In this document: positions 45,932-55,049 of the stretch, piece after piece | Position numbering within the stretch: the stretch's first letter is position 1 | How the letters are laid out: the number at the start of each line of letters is the position of its first letter | Assembly (NCBI RefSeq): GCF_036038375.1 | Contig: NZ_CP107935.1 | Coordinates: 1,736,001 to 1,800,000 of the forward strand | Direction of reading: 5' to 3' | DNA length: 64,000 nt | Source of the DNA: Streptomyces sp. NBC_00414 | GTDB taxonomy: Bacteria > Actinomycetota > Actinomycetes > Streptomycetales > Streptomycetaceae | Program-made: the position numbers and the translations under genes | Notes under the pieces: model-generated | What the model was told of the DNA's origin: nothing | What the model saw: only the letters and a program-made list of their open reading frames with translations | Databases searched by the model: none

Positions 45932-47956
45932 GTGGACGACGCTGTGACCACCGCAAAAGACTCCCCCACCCAGACCCCCCAGCCCGCCCTCCCCGCCCTC
46001 ACCCCGCTGCGCCAGGCGCGCGAGCGCTTCCTGACGGGGCTCCCGCTGCCCGACGGCGTACCGGACGAGGTCGTCGCCGCCTGGCGCCGCGCCCGCTTCT
46101 TCGGCGTACCGCACGACCTCACAGGATCCGCCCGGCCCGTACACCCGGTGGGGTCCGCCCTGCTGACCGCCGCGCGGCCGGTGCTCGAACGGCTCGCGCC
46201 CGCGCTCTCCGACGGGCCGTCGGCCCTGGTCCTCACCGACGAGCGGCTGCGGGTGGTGTGGTCGGGCGGGAACGCGCCGCACGACGACCGGTACCGCGAC
46301 CTGTCCGAACGGGAGGTCGGGCACAACAGCGCGGCACTCGCCGTACGCAGCCGTCGCCGCGCGGAGGTGCACGGCCCGGAGCACTTCCTCGACCTGTGGC
46401 AGGACGTGTCCGCCGTGAGTGTTCCGGTGCTGGCGCCGGAGAGCGGCCGGGTCCTGGGCACGGTGACCGTCGCGTCGGGTCTGGCCGCCGAGTGCTCGCC
46501 GCATCCCGGGGCCGCCCTCGCCGAGGCCACGGTGGCGGCAGTCGAGGCGGAGCTACTGACCCGGTCGCGTACGACGGAACGCGTGTTGCTCGACGCCTAC
46601 CAGCGGGCGGCCTCCCGGCCGGGGGTGGCGGTCGTGGCGCTGGACGGGCGCAACCGTCTGCTGAACGAGACGGCGGCGGGACTGCTGTCGCCGTCGGCGG
46701 TGGAGACGCTGGAGCGAAGTGCCGGGGCGAGCGGGCCGGGCTCGTACGGACCCGACGGCCCGGACGCGTCTGAGCCCGACGGCCCGGACACGTCTGAGCC
46801 CGACGGCCCGGACACGTCTGAGCCCGACGGCCTGGACACGTCTGGACCCGACGGCCCGGACTCGGCCGAACCGGAGGCCGCGAACGGATCGGCGTCGGTG
46901 TGTCCCTCGGCGGCTCGGAGCGGGAGCGGTTCGGCCGCGTACGAGCTGGAACTGCCGGACGGCGTCGGCAGCGCGCGGGTCACTCGGGTACGCCATCAGG
47001 GCGCGGTCATCGGTGTGGTCGCCGTGCTCGAACCACCCGCCGGGGACGTCACGCGGTCCCCCAGGGGCGTCGCACGGCCCGACGGGGCCGTCGCACGGCC
47101 GGTCGGGAGCGCCGCACGGCTCGTCGGGAGCGCCGCACGGCCTCACGGGCAACCCCGCGTGGCGCTCACCGGGCGTTCGGTCCCCTGGCGGCACGCGACG
47201 AGCCGGGCGGCTGAACTGGCGCGCTCCCGGGAGCCCTTGCTGCTGACCGGCGAGCGGGGCACCGGGAAGACGTTCCTGGCAAGGGAGTTGCTCGCCTCGC
47301 GCGACGGACCGGCGCCGCTGGTCGTGGACGCGGCGGAGCGGTCGGCCGGCGAGATCGACGGCTGGGCCGGGGCGTCGGCGGACGGGCGTGCGCTCCTGCT
47401 GCGCCACGCCGAGCGGCTCGCCCAATCCGATGTCGCCTCGCTCAACTCCCTGCTCGACAGGCACCCGCACGCACCGCTCGTGGTCACGTACACCCCCGAT
47501 GCCTCCCCCGGCCCCTGCCTTCAGCGGCTGCTCGACACCCTGGGCGCCCGCTCGGTGGCACTTCCGGCGCTGCGTGAACGCCCGGACGACGTCAGGGAGT
47601 TGCTGCCGGAACTGACGCCGCGGCCCGCGCCGGGTCTACCGCCCCTGACCTGGACACTGGACGCGCTGCACGCCTTGGAGCGGCATCCGTGGCCCGGCAA
47701 CGTCACCGAACTCGCCCATCTGGTGCGGGCGTTGGCAAAGCGGCGGCGGACGACCGGGCCGGTGCGGCGGGCCGAACTGCCGGACCCGGTCCGGGAAGGC
47801 CCCTCGGCACGGCCGCTGAGTCCGATGGAGCACGCCGAGCGCACGGCCATCCTGGAGGCGCTGCGCAGCCACGGCGGCAACAAGGCACGCGCGGCGGCGG
47901 CACTGGGCATCGCCCGCGCCACCCTGTACCGGAAGCTGCGCGGTTACCGGGGCTGA
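45932..47956 (+). CDS. Fis-type activator with degenerate AAA+ domain and repeat insert
   Basis: A 674-residue regulator divergent from the hydroxyquinol operon. N-terminal GAF-like sensory part (about 70-205), a five-copy PDGPDTSE repeat (about 273-312, from 24-bp DNA repeats at 46751-46870), then an AAA+ region with Walker A (LLLTGERGTGKTFLARELLA) and a C-terminal Fis HTH (GGNKARAAAALGIARATLYR). The sigma-54-contacting GAFTGA loop is absent, as in other Streptomyces proteins of this type, which use sigma-70 promoters. GTG at 45932; GTG 45944 is also possible. Likely senses an aromatic compound. Confidence 0.8.
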   Translation: MDDAVTTAKDSPTQTPQPALPALTPLRQARERFLTGLPLPDGVPDEVVAAWRRARFFGVPHDLTGSARPVHPVGSALLTAARPVLERLAPALSDGPSALVLTDERLRVVWSGGNAPHDDRYRDLSEREVGHNSAALAVRSRRRAEVHGPEHFLDLWQDVSAVSVPVLAPESGRVLGTVTVASGLAAECSPHPGAALAEATVAAVEAELLTRSRTTERVLLDAYQRAASRPGVAVVALDGRNRLLNETAAGLLSPSAVETLERSAGASGPGSYGPDGPDASEPDGPDTSEPDGPDTSEPDGLDTSGPDGPDSAEPEAANGSASVCPSAARSGSGSAAYELELPDGVGSARVTRVRHQGAVIGVVAVLEPPAGDVTRSPRGVARPDGAVARPVGSAARLVGSAARPHGQPRVALTGRSVPWRHATSRAAELARSREPLLLTGERGTGKTFLARELLASRDGPAPLVVDAAERSAGEIDGWAGASADGRALLLRHAERLAQSDVASLNSLLDRHPHAPLVVTYTPDASPGPCLQRLLDTLGARSVALPALRERPDDVRELLPELTPRPAPGLPPLTWTLDALHALERHPWPGNVTELAHLVRALAKRRRTTGPVRRAELPDPVREGPSARPLSPMEHAERTAILEALRSHGGNKARAAAALGIARATLYRKLRGYRG

Positions 47957-48193
47957 ACGTCACGGTCGGCCGACGCCCCAGGACACAGCCGGTGGAACCG
48001 GAGGAAGCCGCCGGGTGGAACCCCAGGAGACAGCCGGGTGTCATGGGAATGCAAGGGGCACAGGGGGCGGAAAGGCGAATGTCACCGCGGACAGTGGGAC
48101 ACCTCACCTCTGGGACAGCCGCGTTGCTCCTCTCCAGGCCGGGAATTACCCTTCCCTCACGCGTTCGTACACGCTCGAACCACGGGGGAAAAA

Positions 48194-48955
48194 TTGAAGG
48201 TTCGTCTGCTCGGGCCATTGGAACTGACGGATGGCCCCGTCACGCTGCGTCTCCCCGGCGAGAAACTCCGGGCGACTGTGGCCGCACTGGCGCTCTCACC
48301 CAACAGGGCGGTCTCACGCAGTGATCTGATCGACGAGTTGTGGGGCGAGGAACTCCCCCGCAATGCGGAGAACTCCCTGCACGGTCATGTCGCCCGACTT
48401 CGCCGCATCATTGACACGCACACGGGAAAGGACAATCTGCGTGATCTGATTCGAACATCGAGTTTCGGATACATGATTTCTCTGCCCGAAAATGACATCG
48501 ACGCCTCACTCTTCTGCAATCTGACCCGCCAGGCGGCCACGCTCCACAGGTCCTCGCCCGGCCAGGCGATCCCGCTGCTGAACCAGGCGCTCGCCCTGTG
48601 GCGCGGTCCGGCACTGCTGGACACCGGGCAGGGGCTGATCAGCAGGATGGCGTACACCCGGCTCACCGAGACCCGGCTCACGGCGTACGAGTACCTCTTC
48701 GACGCCGCGCTGCGCCTCGGCCAGCACCGGGAGATCGTCACGGAACTGCAGCCGCTGCACTCGCGCTATCCGCTGCGCGAGCGCTTCTGCGAACAGCTCA
48801 TCACCGCGCTGTACCGGTCCGGACGGCAGGCGGAGGCACTCGACGTCTACCACCGCACCCGGCGGCGGCTCGCCGACAACCTGGGCCTGGAGCCGGGGGA
48901 CGCGTTGCGGGCGCAGTTCGAGAGGGTGCTGCGACGGGAGCCGCTGACGGTCTGA
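48194..48955 (+). CDS. SARP-family pathway activator
   Basis: The 253-residue Streptomyces antibiotic regulatory protein has a winged-helix OmpR-like DNA-binding domain (about 1-95; VRLLGPLELTDGPVTLRLPG; SRSDLIDELWGEELP; NSLHGHVARLRRIID) and a bacterial transcriptional activation domain (about 100-250; SGRQAEALDVYHRTRRRLAD). The TTG at 48194 with GGGGG five bases upstream gives the usual SARP N-terminus. SARPs bind direct repeats at 11-bp period; such triplets occur at 50232-50259 and 62257-62284, which suggests these are its targets. VlmI of the valanimycin cluster is a SARP too. Confidence 0.9.
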   Translation: MKVRLLGPLELTDGPVTLRLPGEKLRATVAALALSPNRAVSRSDLIDELWGEELPRNAENSLHGHVARLRRIIDTHTGKDNLRDLIRTSSFGYMISLPENDIDASLFCNLTRQAATLHRSSPGQAIPLLNQALALWRGPALLDTGQGLISRMAYTRLTETRLTAYEYLFDAALRLGQHREIVTELQPLHSRYPLRERFCEQLITALYRSGRQAEALDVYHRTRRRLADNLGLEPGDALRAQFERVLRREPLTV

Positions 48956-48990
48956 GAGGCACCCTTTCCGAGGGACACCCTTCGAGAGAC

Positions 48991-49027
48991 GGTGCTGTTC
49001 GCCGGGCGCGCCCCGGCGAACAGCACC
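48991..49027. terminator. Perfect 16-bp hairpin between convergent genes
   Basis: GGTGCTGTTCGCCGGG with its complement around loop CGCGC. It separates the SARP gene (plus) from the DUF2156 gene (minus) and can terminate both. Confidence 0.85.
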
Positions 49028-49161
49028 GCTGTCCTGTCCGGGGGAAGGCTGACGTCCGTCCGGCCATGGGTCAGTGGTCAAGTCCGGGGCCAGGGCCCGC
49101 CGACAGGGCTGCCGTCACGCCCGCCGGTAGGGTTGCCGTCACGCCCTCAGCGGGTTCGCCC

Positions 49162-50160
49162 TCACACCGACTTGGTCACCCGCAGGAGCCGCCAGACCGC
49201 GCCCGCGCGGGCCCGTCCGTGGAAGGCCAGGTACTGAGGGAGCACCAGGCCCGGCGCCCACTTCTCCTTGTACGCCAGTTGGCTCGCCGCCGGATACACC
49301 CGCTCCCCGTGGTCGGCGAGGAACCGCAGGAAGCGGCCGGTCGCCGCGCTGGCCGAAGCCGCCTCATGCTCCTCGGACAGCCCGGTGAAGGGTGTGAACC
49401 CGAAATGCAGCCACTGCGCGCCCTCGCTCCGGAACACCTCGACGGCCCGCATGTTGACGGCCTCCAGAATCCCCGGCGCGCTCGACGGCACCCGGCGGGT
49501 CAGATCGTGCAGCCACCCGGAGTGCCGGCCGTACGCCGGTGAGTACGAGATGTACGCGACGGCCTTCCCCTCGATCCGCCCCACGAAGAGCCGCCGTTCG
49601 GGCTGCGCCGGTCCGCCCAGCTGCCCGACCAGGAACTCGATCTCCTTCACATGCCGTCCCTTGGCACGCAGCCAGGGACGGTCCACGGCCGCCAGCTCAC
49701 CGGCGACCTCGCCGAACGGCACCTCGTCGATCTCCAGGCCCGCCCGCCGGGCCCGCGAGATCTTGTTGCGGAGCTTCACGAACCGGGTGCCCGCGAGGGA
49801 GAAGTCCGGCAGCGCCAGCGCGTAGGCGCAGCCGATCTGGTTCACGGTGAACCCGGAACGGGCGTACAGATCGACGTCACCGCTCTGCAGCTGTACGGCG
49901 ACGACCCGCCGGCGCTGTGCACAGGCGAATTCCAGAAAGGCCGCCAGGAGTTCGGGCCGTTCGCTTTCGGGGGCGAAAGGGCCGCCGAACTGGATCAGAT
50001 ATCGTCCGGCCCGCCGGTGAACGACCACTCCGGAACTCCCGGGCCGAGTGAAGTAGTCGTTCCCGGTGTTCAGCGCGAGGAACGCGCTGGGATTCTCCGC
50101 GTACTCGCCGAGCGCGTACAGAACCCTGTCGAATGTCGCCGTCTCCCGGGTGGTTGACAT
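49162..50160 (-). CDS. DUF2156/MprF-like aminoacyl-tRNA transferase (VlmA role)
   Basis: The 332-residue GNAT-fold protein matches the catalytic domain of lysyl-phosphatidylglycerol synthases (DUF2156): FTVNQIGCAYALALPDFSLA, LRNKISRARRAGL and YISYSPAYGRHSGWLHDLTR, without the membrane half. In valanimycin biosynthesis VlmA, as I recall of this type, moves serine from seryl-tRNA to an alkylhydroxylamine. The same role is proposed here, with the tRNA-like RNA at 62343-62429 as a possible serine donor. Divergent from the reductase gene across the SARP-type repeats at 50232. No signal peptide or transmembrane helix. Confidence 0.8.
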   Translation of the reverse strand: MSTTRETATFDRVLYALGEYAENPSAFLALNTGNDYFTRPGSSGVVVHRRAGRYLIQFGGPFAPESERPELLAAFLEFACAQRRRVVAVQLQSGDVDLYARSGFTVNQIGCAYALALPDFSLAGTRFVKLRNKISRARRAGLEIDEVPFGEVAGELAAVDRPWLRAKGRHVKEIEFLVGQLGGPAQPERRLFVGRIEGKAVAYISYSPAYGRHSGWLHDLTRRVPSSAPGILEAVNMRAVEVFRSEGAQWLHFGFTPFTGLSEEHEAASASAATGRFLRFLADHGERVYPAASQLAYKEKWAPGLVLPQYLAFHGRARAGAVWRLLRVTKSV

Positions 50161-50231
50161 ATCCCTTCCCCCTGTCGTCGGATCAATTCCCCACCCTTGC
50201 GCGCCGCCCTTCGATCCTTCTGAAACGCCCG

Positions 50232-50259
50232 TCTCAGTCCGGTGTCAGAACCTTCTCAG
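50232..50259 (+). promoter_or_regulatory. SARP-type operator: three direct repeats, 11-bp period
   Basis: TCTCAG at 50232, TGTCAG at 50243 and TCTCAG at 50254, exactly 11 bp apart, in the region between the DUF2156 (minus) and reductase (plus) genes. The identical triple occurs at 62257-62284 upstream of the tRNA-like gene. Confidence 0.75.
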
Positions 50260-50311
50260 CGCCGGCTGGAAGCTTGTGGGAAATCAGCGGGAGATGAATC
50301 AGGGGGCCGGT

Positions 50312-51985
50312 GTGACCGGAATACAGGCGAGGACTCGTGACGTACGTACGGGGAACGAGGTGCGGCTGAGTCCCGACGCGCGGAGCTACGGCTCGTACAT
50401 CGGGGGACGGAGTGTCTCCGGGGACGACTGGGTGTACGTGGTGGACGCGGCCGCGCTGCTCGACGACGCCTTCTCCAATCTGACGCTCAAGCGGCGTCTC
50501 GAACGCGGCCAGGCCCCGGACGGGGAACTGCCGCCCTCGATCGTCGGCCGGGTCGCCAAGGCCGGTCCGGACGAGGTGCGCCTGGCTCTGGAGGCCGCCG
50601 CACGGGCCGCCGTCGAGTGGGCCGCCGTGCCGCTGGAGATCCGGCTCGACCGGGTGTGCACGCTGCTGCACCGCCGGATCGCCGAACGCGCCGAGGAGAT
50701 CGAGGAGATCCTGGTCCAGGAGGGGCACCCCCGGGTGCTCGCCCGCTGGCAGGTCTCCGGGATGCTGGAGTGCTGGGGTCCCGAGTCCGTCGGCTTCTAC
50801 CACTCGCAGCTGCACCAGGAGTTCCGGCACGGCGTACGGGAGATCTCCGTACGCCGCAGGCCGGACGGTGTGGTCTGCCTGAACCCGCCGCAGAACGCCC
50901 CGATGGCCAGTGCCCTGCTCGGCGTGCACGCGATCTTCGCGGGCAACGCCCTGGTCGTACGCGCCCCGAGGAGCGGACCCCTCGGTGTGATGTACGCGCT
51001 GCAGGAGCTGGTCGCCCCGGTGCTGGACGAGGTGGGCGCTCCCCCCGGCACCCTCGGGGTGGTCTGCGGCGACCCCGCTCCCCTGCTGGGCGCCTGGCTG
51101 GACAGCCCGCTGGTCGACGACATCATGTACTTCGGTAGCAGTGAGGCCGGCATGCGCTTCCAGGACCGGTGCGTGGCCGCGGGCAAGAAGCCGATCCTGG
51201 AGCTGGCCGGCAACGACGTGGTGACGATCTGGAAGGACGCCGACGTCGAGCTGGCCGCGGAGGCACTGACCGAGGGGTTCTTCGGCTCCGGCCAGTTGTG
51301 CATGATCCCCAACCAGGTCCTGGTCCATCCCGACGTCGCCGAGCGGCTGCTGGCCGAACTGGTCCGCCAGGCCTCTCTCGTACGGCCGGGCCGCGCGGGT
51401 GACGAGGACGTGCTGCTCACACCGGTGCTGCGCAACGAGAAGTTCTTCGCCTGCCTGGACGACGCCCTGCTGCAGGGTGCCGAGCTGGTCTGCGGCGGGC
51501 ACGCGATGCTCGTCGACGGTACGCGCGACCCTGCGGGCATCTTCCTGGAGCCGACCGTGGTCCTCGTCCGCGGCATGACGGACGCGCGGCGTATGACGGC
51601 CGTCAGCCAGGAGACGTTCTTCCCGCTGCTGCCCGTGATCGTGGCCGAACCCGACGACGACGAGCGGCTGTTGCAGAAGTTCATCGACTTCGTGAACAGC
51701 ACCGGCTACGGCCTGCGCAACTCGCTGTGGGCCGCCGACCGCGAGGTGGTCGACCGCTTCGTCGACCGGGTCACCGAGGGCGGTCTCCTCAAGGTCAACG
51801 ACTCCCACATCGGGTTCCTGCCCTATCTGCCCTCGCACGGCGGCACGGGTCTGACCGGCGGGGTGTTCGGCGAGGCCAACTACCCGGCCCTGCGCACCAC
51901 GCACGTCCAGGGCGTCAGCGTGTCCCCGGGCGGGATCCGCCCCCGGGACGCGGTCTTCGGCACCGGCCGGCGCCCGGCGGCCTGA
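50312..51985 (+). CDS. Acyl-CoA (or acyl-ACP) reductase, aldehyde dehydrogenase fold
   Basis: The 557-residue ALDH-superfamily protein has an NAD(P) pocket (MYFGSSEAGMRFQDRC), ELAGNDVVTIWKDADVE, and the catalytic Cys in FGSGQLCMIPNQVLVHPD. An ALDH-fold enzyme next to a class III aminotransferase is the standard way to turn an activated fatty acid into an amine; reduction to an aldehyde is therefore the proposed step. Ordinary aldehyde oxidation cannot be excluded. The GTG at 50312 has AGGGGG five bases upstream; the in-frame ATG at 50294 has no spaced ribosome-binding site. First gene after the SARP repeats. Confidence 0.75.
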   Translation: MTGIQARTRDVRTGNEVRLSPDARSYGSYIGGRSVSGDDWVYVVDAAALLDDAFSNLTLKRRLERGQAPDGELPPSIVGRVAKAGPDEVRLALEAAARAAVEWAAVPLEIRLDRVCTLLHRRIAERAEEIEEILVQEGHPRVLARWQVSGMLECWGPESVGFYHSQLHQEFRHGVREISVRRRPDGVVCLNPPQNAPMASALLGVHAIFAGNALVVRAPRSGPLGVMYALQELVAPVLDEVGAPPGTLGVVCGDPAPLLGAWLDSPLVDDIMYFGSSEAGMRFQDRCVAAGKKPILELAGNDVVTIWKDADVELAAEALTEGFFGSGQLCMIPNQVLVHPDVAERLLAELVRQASLVRPGRAGDEDVLLTPVLRNEKFFACLDDALLQGAELVCGGHAMLVDGTRDPAGIFLEPTVVLVRGMTDARRMTAVSQETFFPLLPVIVAEPDDDERLLQKFIDFVNSTGYGLRNSLWAADREVVDRFVDRVTEGGLLKVNDSHIGFLPYLPSHGGTGLTGGVFGEANYPALRTTHVQGVSVSPGGIRPRDAVFGTGRRPAA

Positions 51986-52104
51986 CTCCGGCGGGGCGCC
52001 GGCCTCCGCGAGTCCGGCGTCAACACCCCTCATGCACAAGCGCGTTCCCAGGCACCGACAGTTGCCAGACACCGAGAGCAAGACACCGAGAGTTCGAGGA
52101 ACCC

Positions 52105-53286
52105 ATGCGTTCGATGGACCACGCCCGGGAGACCTGTGAGGCCTTTCTCCCCGGCCTGCTCGACAAGCTCGACGACATCCCCCTGTCCGAACTGGAGGCG
52201 CCGGGCAGCCCCGCGCTCGACCACTTCCGGGCCTGTGGGGGCCCCGGGCTGGTGATCCCCACCAAGTACCACGGCGGTGGGGCCGACCCGCTCCAGGCCC
52301 TGGCGGTCGTCCGCGCGGTCGGCGCCCACTCGCCGTCCCTGGCGGTCGCCACGACCATGCACCACTTCTCCGTGGCCACCCTGTTCACCCTCGCCGACAG
52401 CGTGCAGCGCTCCGGCATGGAGTGGGCGCTGCTCGAAGGCATCGCGGAGCAGGGCCTGTTGGTGGCCTCCGGGTTCGCCGAGGGGCGGCCGGGACAGGGC
52501 ATCCTCGCCCCGACGGTCCGGGCGGAGGCGGTAGACGGCGGCTATCTGGTCAACGGCAGCAAGAAACCGTGCAGCCTGTCCGCGTCGATGGACCTGCTGA
52601 CGGCGAGCGTGGCACTGCCCACGAAGAACGGCCCGGACAGCCCGGACGGCACGAGCGACGCCACCGGCGACGGTGACGGCACGGAACTCGCGGTGATGCT
52701 CCTCCCCCGGCCCACCGAGGGCATCAGCGTGCACCCCTTCTGGAAGAGCTGGGCGCTGGCGGGGGCGGAGAGCGACGAGGTGCGGCTGACCGACGTCTTC
52801 GTGGACGAGCAGCTGCTCATGCGGACGGGCGCCGCCGAACCCGGCCGGCTCGACGAACTGCAGACCGTCGGCTTCCTCTGGTTCGAACTGCTCATCTCCG
52901 CCTCCTACCTGGGCGCGGCCGGCGCGCTGGTCGAAAGCGCCCTCGGGCGGGAGCGGGGCAGTACGTCGGACCGCGCCGACCTGGTGACACGCCTGGAGAC
53001 GGCGAACCTGCTCCTTGAGGGCGTCGCCCGGATGCTGCGGGACGGCGAGAACGGCGACGAGGCGCTCGGCAAGGCGCTCGTGGCGCGGTACGCGGCACAG
53101 GACGCGCTGGGCGAGACGGTGCGGCGTGCGGTGGAGATGCTCGGCGGGACGGCTTTCATCGCCTCGTCCGAGGTCGCGTACCTCGCCGCCGTCTCGCACG
53201 GGCTCGGCTTCCACCCGCCGTCCCGGGCGAGCTTCGCCGCCCCCTATCTGGAGCACGTGGCGGGCAGCCCGCTGCGGCTCGCGTGA
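52105..53286 (+). CDS. Acyl-CoA-dehydrogenase-fold flavin N-hydroxylase (VlmH role)
   Basis: The 393-residue protein has the three-part ACAD layout: helical N-domain (GLVIPTKYHGGGADPLQALA), beta-domain with substrate/FAD contacts (VNGSKKPCSLSASMDLLTAS) and C-terminal four-helix domain. Group D flavin monooxygenases such as VlmH (isobutylamine N-hydroxylase) share this fold and need reduced flavin from a partner reductase. Its partner here should be the flavin reductase at 55597. Proposed step: N-hydroxylation of a long-chain amine. ATG at 52105 with GAGGA four bases upstream; 119 bp gap after the reductase gene. Confidence 0.75.
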   Translation: MRSMDHARETCEAFLPGLLDKLDDIPLSELEAPGSPALDHFRACGGPGLVIPTKYHGGGADPLQALAVVRAVGAHSPSLAVATTMHHFSVATLFTLADSVQRSGMEWALLEGIAEQGLLVASGFAEGRPGQGILAPTVRAEAVDGGYLVNGSKKPCSLSASMDLLTASVALPTKNGPDSPDGTSDATGDGDGTELAVMLLPRPTEGISVHPFWKSWALAGAESDEVRLTDVFVDEQLLMRTGAAEPGRLDELQTVGFLWFELLISASYLGAAGALVESALGRERGSTSDRADLVTRLETANLLLEGVARMLRDGENGDEALGKALVARYAAQDALGETVRRAVEMLGGTAFIASSEVAYLAAVSHGLGFHPPSRASFAAPYLEHVAGSPLRLA

Positions 53287-53299
53287 GGCGGAGGACGTC

Positions 53300-54565
53300 A
53301 TGACTGTCGCACCCACGCCGACCGCACGGGAGGAGCTCGGCCGGCTGTACCGCAGCCGCCTGAGCAAGGGCCGGGCCACCCTCGGCGAGATGTTCGGCGG
53401 CCACATCGAGGTCGCCTCGGAAGGCGCCTGGGTCACCACGGCCGAGGGCAGCCGGTTCCTCAACTGCGGTGGCTACGGCGTCTTTTTGACCGGCGCCCGG
53501 CACCCCACCGTCCTGCGGTACGTGACCGAGCAGCTCCACTCCCACCCCGTGGCGACCCGGCTCTTCCTGGAGCCGCAGGCCGCCCTCGCCGCGGACGCGC
53601 TCGTGTCCGTCGCCCCGCCCGGCCTGGAGCGAGTCCACTTCGCGGGCTCGGGGGCGGAGGCCGTGGAGACCGCCATCAAGGTGGCCCGCACCAAGGGCAG
53701 GACCCGGCTGATCGCGATGGAGTCCTGCTACCACGGCAAGACCATGGGAGCGCTGAGCCTGACCGGCAAGGACGTCTTCCAGAAGCCGTTCCGGCCGCTG
53801 CTGCCCGACACCACGCATGTGCCGTACGGGGACACCGCCGCGCTCGGTGAGGCGCTGGCGGCGGCGTCCGGTGAGGCGTGCGTGTTCGTCGAGCCGGTGC
53901 AGGGCGAGGCCGGGGTCGTGATCCCGCCGCCCGGCTGGCTGCGGGAGGTGGAGCGGCTGTGCCGGGAGCACGGGGCGCTGCTCGTCCTCGACGAGATCCA
54001 GACCGGTATGGGCCGGCTGGGCAGCTGGTGGGGCGCCGACGCCGAGGGTGTCCGCCCCGATCTGATGCTGGTCGGCAAGGGGCTCAGCGGCGGGGTCGTA
54101 CCCGTGTCGGCCGTGCTGTCGACGCCGGAGGCTTTCTCGGTGCTCGACCGCGACCCGTATCTGCACACCTCGACGTTCTCCGGCGCGCCCCTCGCGATGG
54201 CGGCCGCGCGCGGGGCACTCGCGGCGATCCAGGAGGACGAACTGGTCGACCGGGCTCGGGTGCTGGGCGAGGAGATCCTGAGCGTGCTGCGCCGGATCGT
54301 CCGGACCCACTACGGGAGCGCGGTACGCGAGGTGCGCGGCCGGGGCCTGCTGCTGGGCGTGGAGTTCGCCGAGCCGGGGGCCGCCGGGGACCTGCTGATC
54401 GAACTGATCCAGCACGGGGTCGTCGCGAACCACTCGCTCAACTCCCATCTGGTCCTGCGGCTGACGCCGCCCGCCGTGCTGACCCGCGGCGACCTGGACT
54501 TCCTTTACGAGGCGCTCGACCGGGCCTGCCGTGCGCAGTCGGCCCGCTACGGAAAGGTGACGTGA
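53300..54565 (+). CDS. Class III PLP aminotransferase
   Basis: A 421-residue fold-type I aminotransferase: HFAGSGAEAVETAIKVARTK, CYHGKTMGALSLTGKDVF, VEPVQGEAGVVIPPPGWLRE, LLVLDEIQTGMGRLGSWWGA with the PLP-ring Asp, and the Schiff-base Lys in LMLVGKGLSGGVVPVSAVL. It should convert the aldehyde from the upstream reductase into a primary amine, the substrate of the N-hydroxylase. ATG at 53300, 13 bp after the preceding stop, with GGAGG upstream. Part of the plus-strand operon running to 57073. Confidence 0.85.
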   Translation: MTVAPTPTAREELGRLYRSRLSKGRATLGEMFGGHIEVASEGAWVTTAEGSRFLNCGGYGVFLTGARHPTVLRYVTEQLHSHPVATRLFLEPQAALAADALVSVAPPGLERVHFAGSGAEAVETAIKVARTKGRTRLIAMESCYHGKTMGALSLTGKDVFQKPFRPLLPDTTHVPYGDTAALGEALAAASGEACVFVEPVQGEAGVVIPPPGWLREVERLCREHGALLVLDEIQTGMGRLGSWWGADAEGVRPDLMLVGKGLSGGVVPVSAVLSTPEAFSVLDRDPYLHTSTFSGAPLAMAAARGALAAIQEDELVDRARVLGEEILSVLRRIVRTHYGSAVREVRGRGLLLGVEFAEPGAAGDLLIELIQHGVVANHSLNSHLVLRLTPPAVLTRGDLDFLYEALDRACRAQSARYGKVT

Positions 54566-54569
54566 CGAC

Positions 54570-55049
54570 ATGCGAAGCGCTCAACTGACGGTACGGACCG
54601 GGGGTGTCGGCGCCGACGAGGCGTACCGGCGCATCCGGGACTTCGCCCGCTATCCCGAACTGTCGCCCGTCGTCAGGACAGTGACGGTGCGCCAGGGCAC
54701 GGACGGCGAGGAGCACAGCGACTGGGAGGTGTACTTCCGCAACGGCATCCTGCGCTGGACGGAGGCCGACCGGTTCGACGAGGAGCGGCTGACCATCGCC
54801 TTCCGTCAACTGCACGGTGACTTCGAGGAGTTCACCGGCACCTGGCGGGTGCGGGTCGGCGCAGGCTGCCTGATCGAGTTCGCCGCCGAGTTCGACTTCG
54901 GGATCCCCAGCCTGGCGGGGATCCTCGACCCGGTGGCCGAGCGGGTGCTCAAGGAGACCATCGCGACCGTCCTGACGGGCCTGTTCCCGGGCGCGACGGT
55001 GGTCGGCCCCGAGGGGACGGGCGAGCACGAACCCGCGGTGGCCGCCTGA
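54570..55049 (+). CDS. SRPBCC (polyketide cyclase-like) protein
   Basis: The 159-residue START-like helix-grip protein (AYRRIRDFARYPELSPVVRT; WEVYFRNGILRWTEADRFDE; EEFTGTWRVRVGAGCLIEFA; long C-terminal helix LKETIATVLTGLF). The fold binds a hydrophobic ligand in a cavity. In an alkyl-azoxy pathway it may hold the long-chain hydroxylamine or hydrazine intermediate. Its role is not deducible from motifs. It starts 4 bp after the aminotransferase and its stop overlaps the start of the membrane protein, so it is co-translated. Confidence 0.7.
   Translation: MRSAQLTVRTGGVGADEAYRRIRDFARYPELSPVVRTVTVRQGTDGEEHSDWEVYFRNGILRWTEADRFDEERLTIAFRQLHGDFEEFTGTWRVRVGAGCLIEFAAEFDFGIPSLAGILDPVAERVLKETIATVLTGLFPGATVVGPEGTGEHEPAVAA

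Noticed and set aside
44596..46773. A 725-codon plus-strand frame over the dioxygenase genes
   Set aside because: Antisense to the dioxygenase and partly to the reductase; composition is Arg/Pro/Gly-rich and no family fits.
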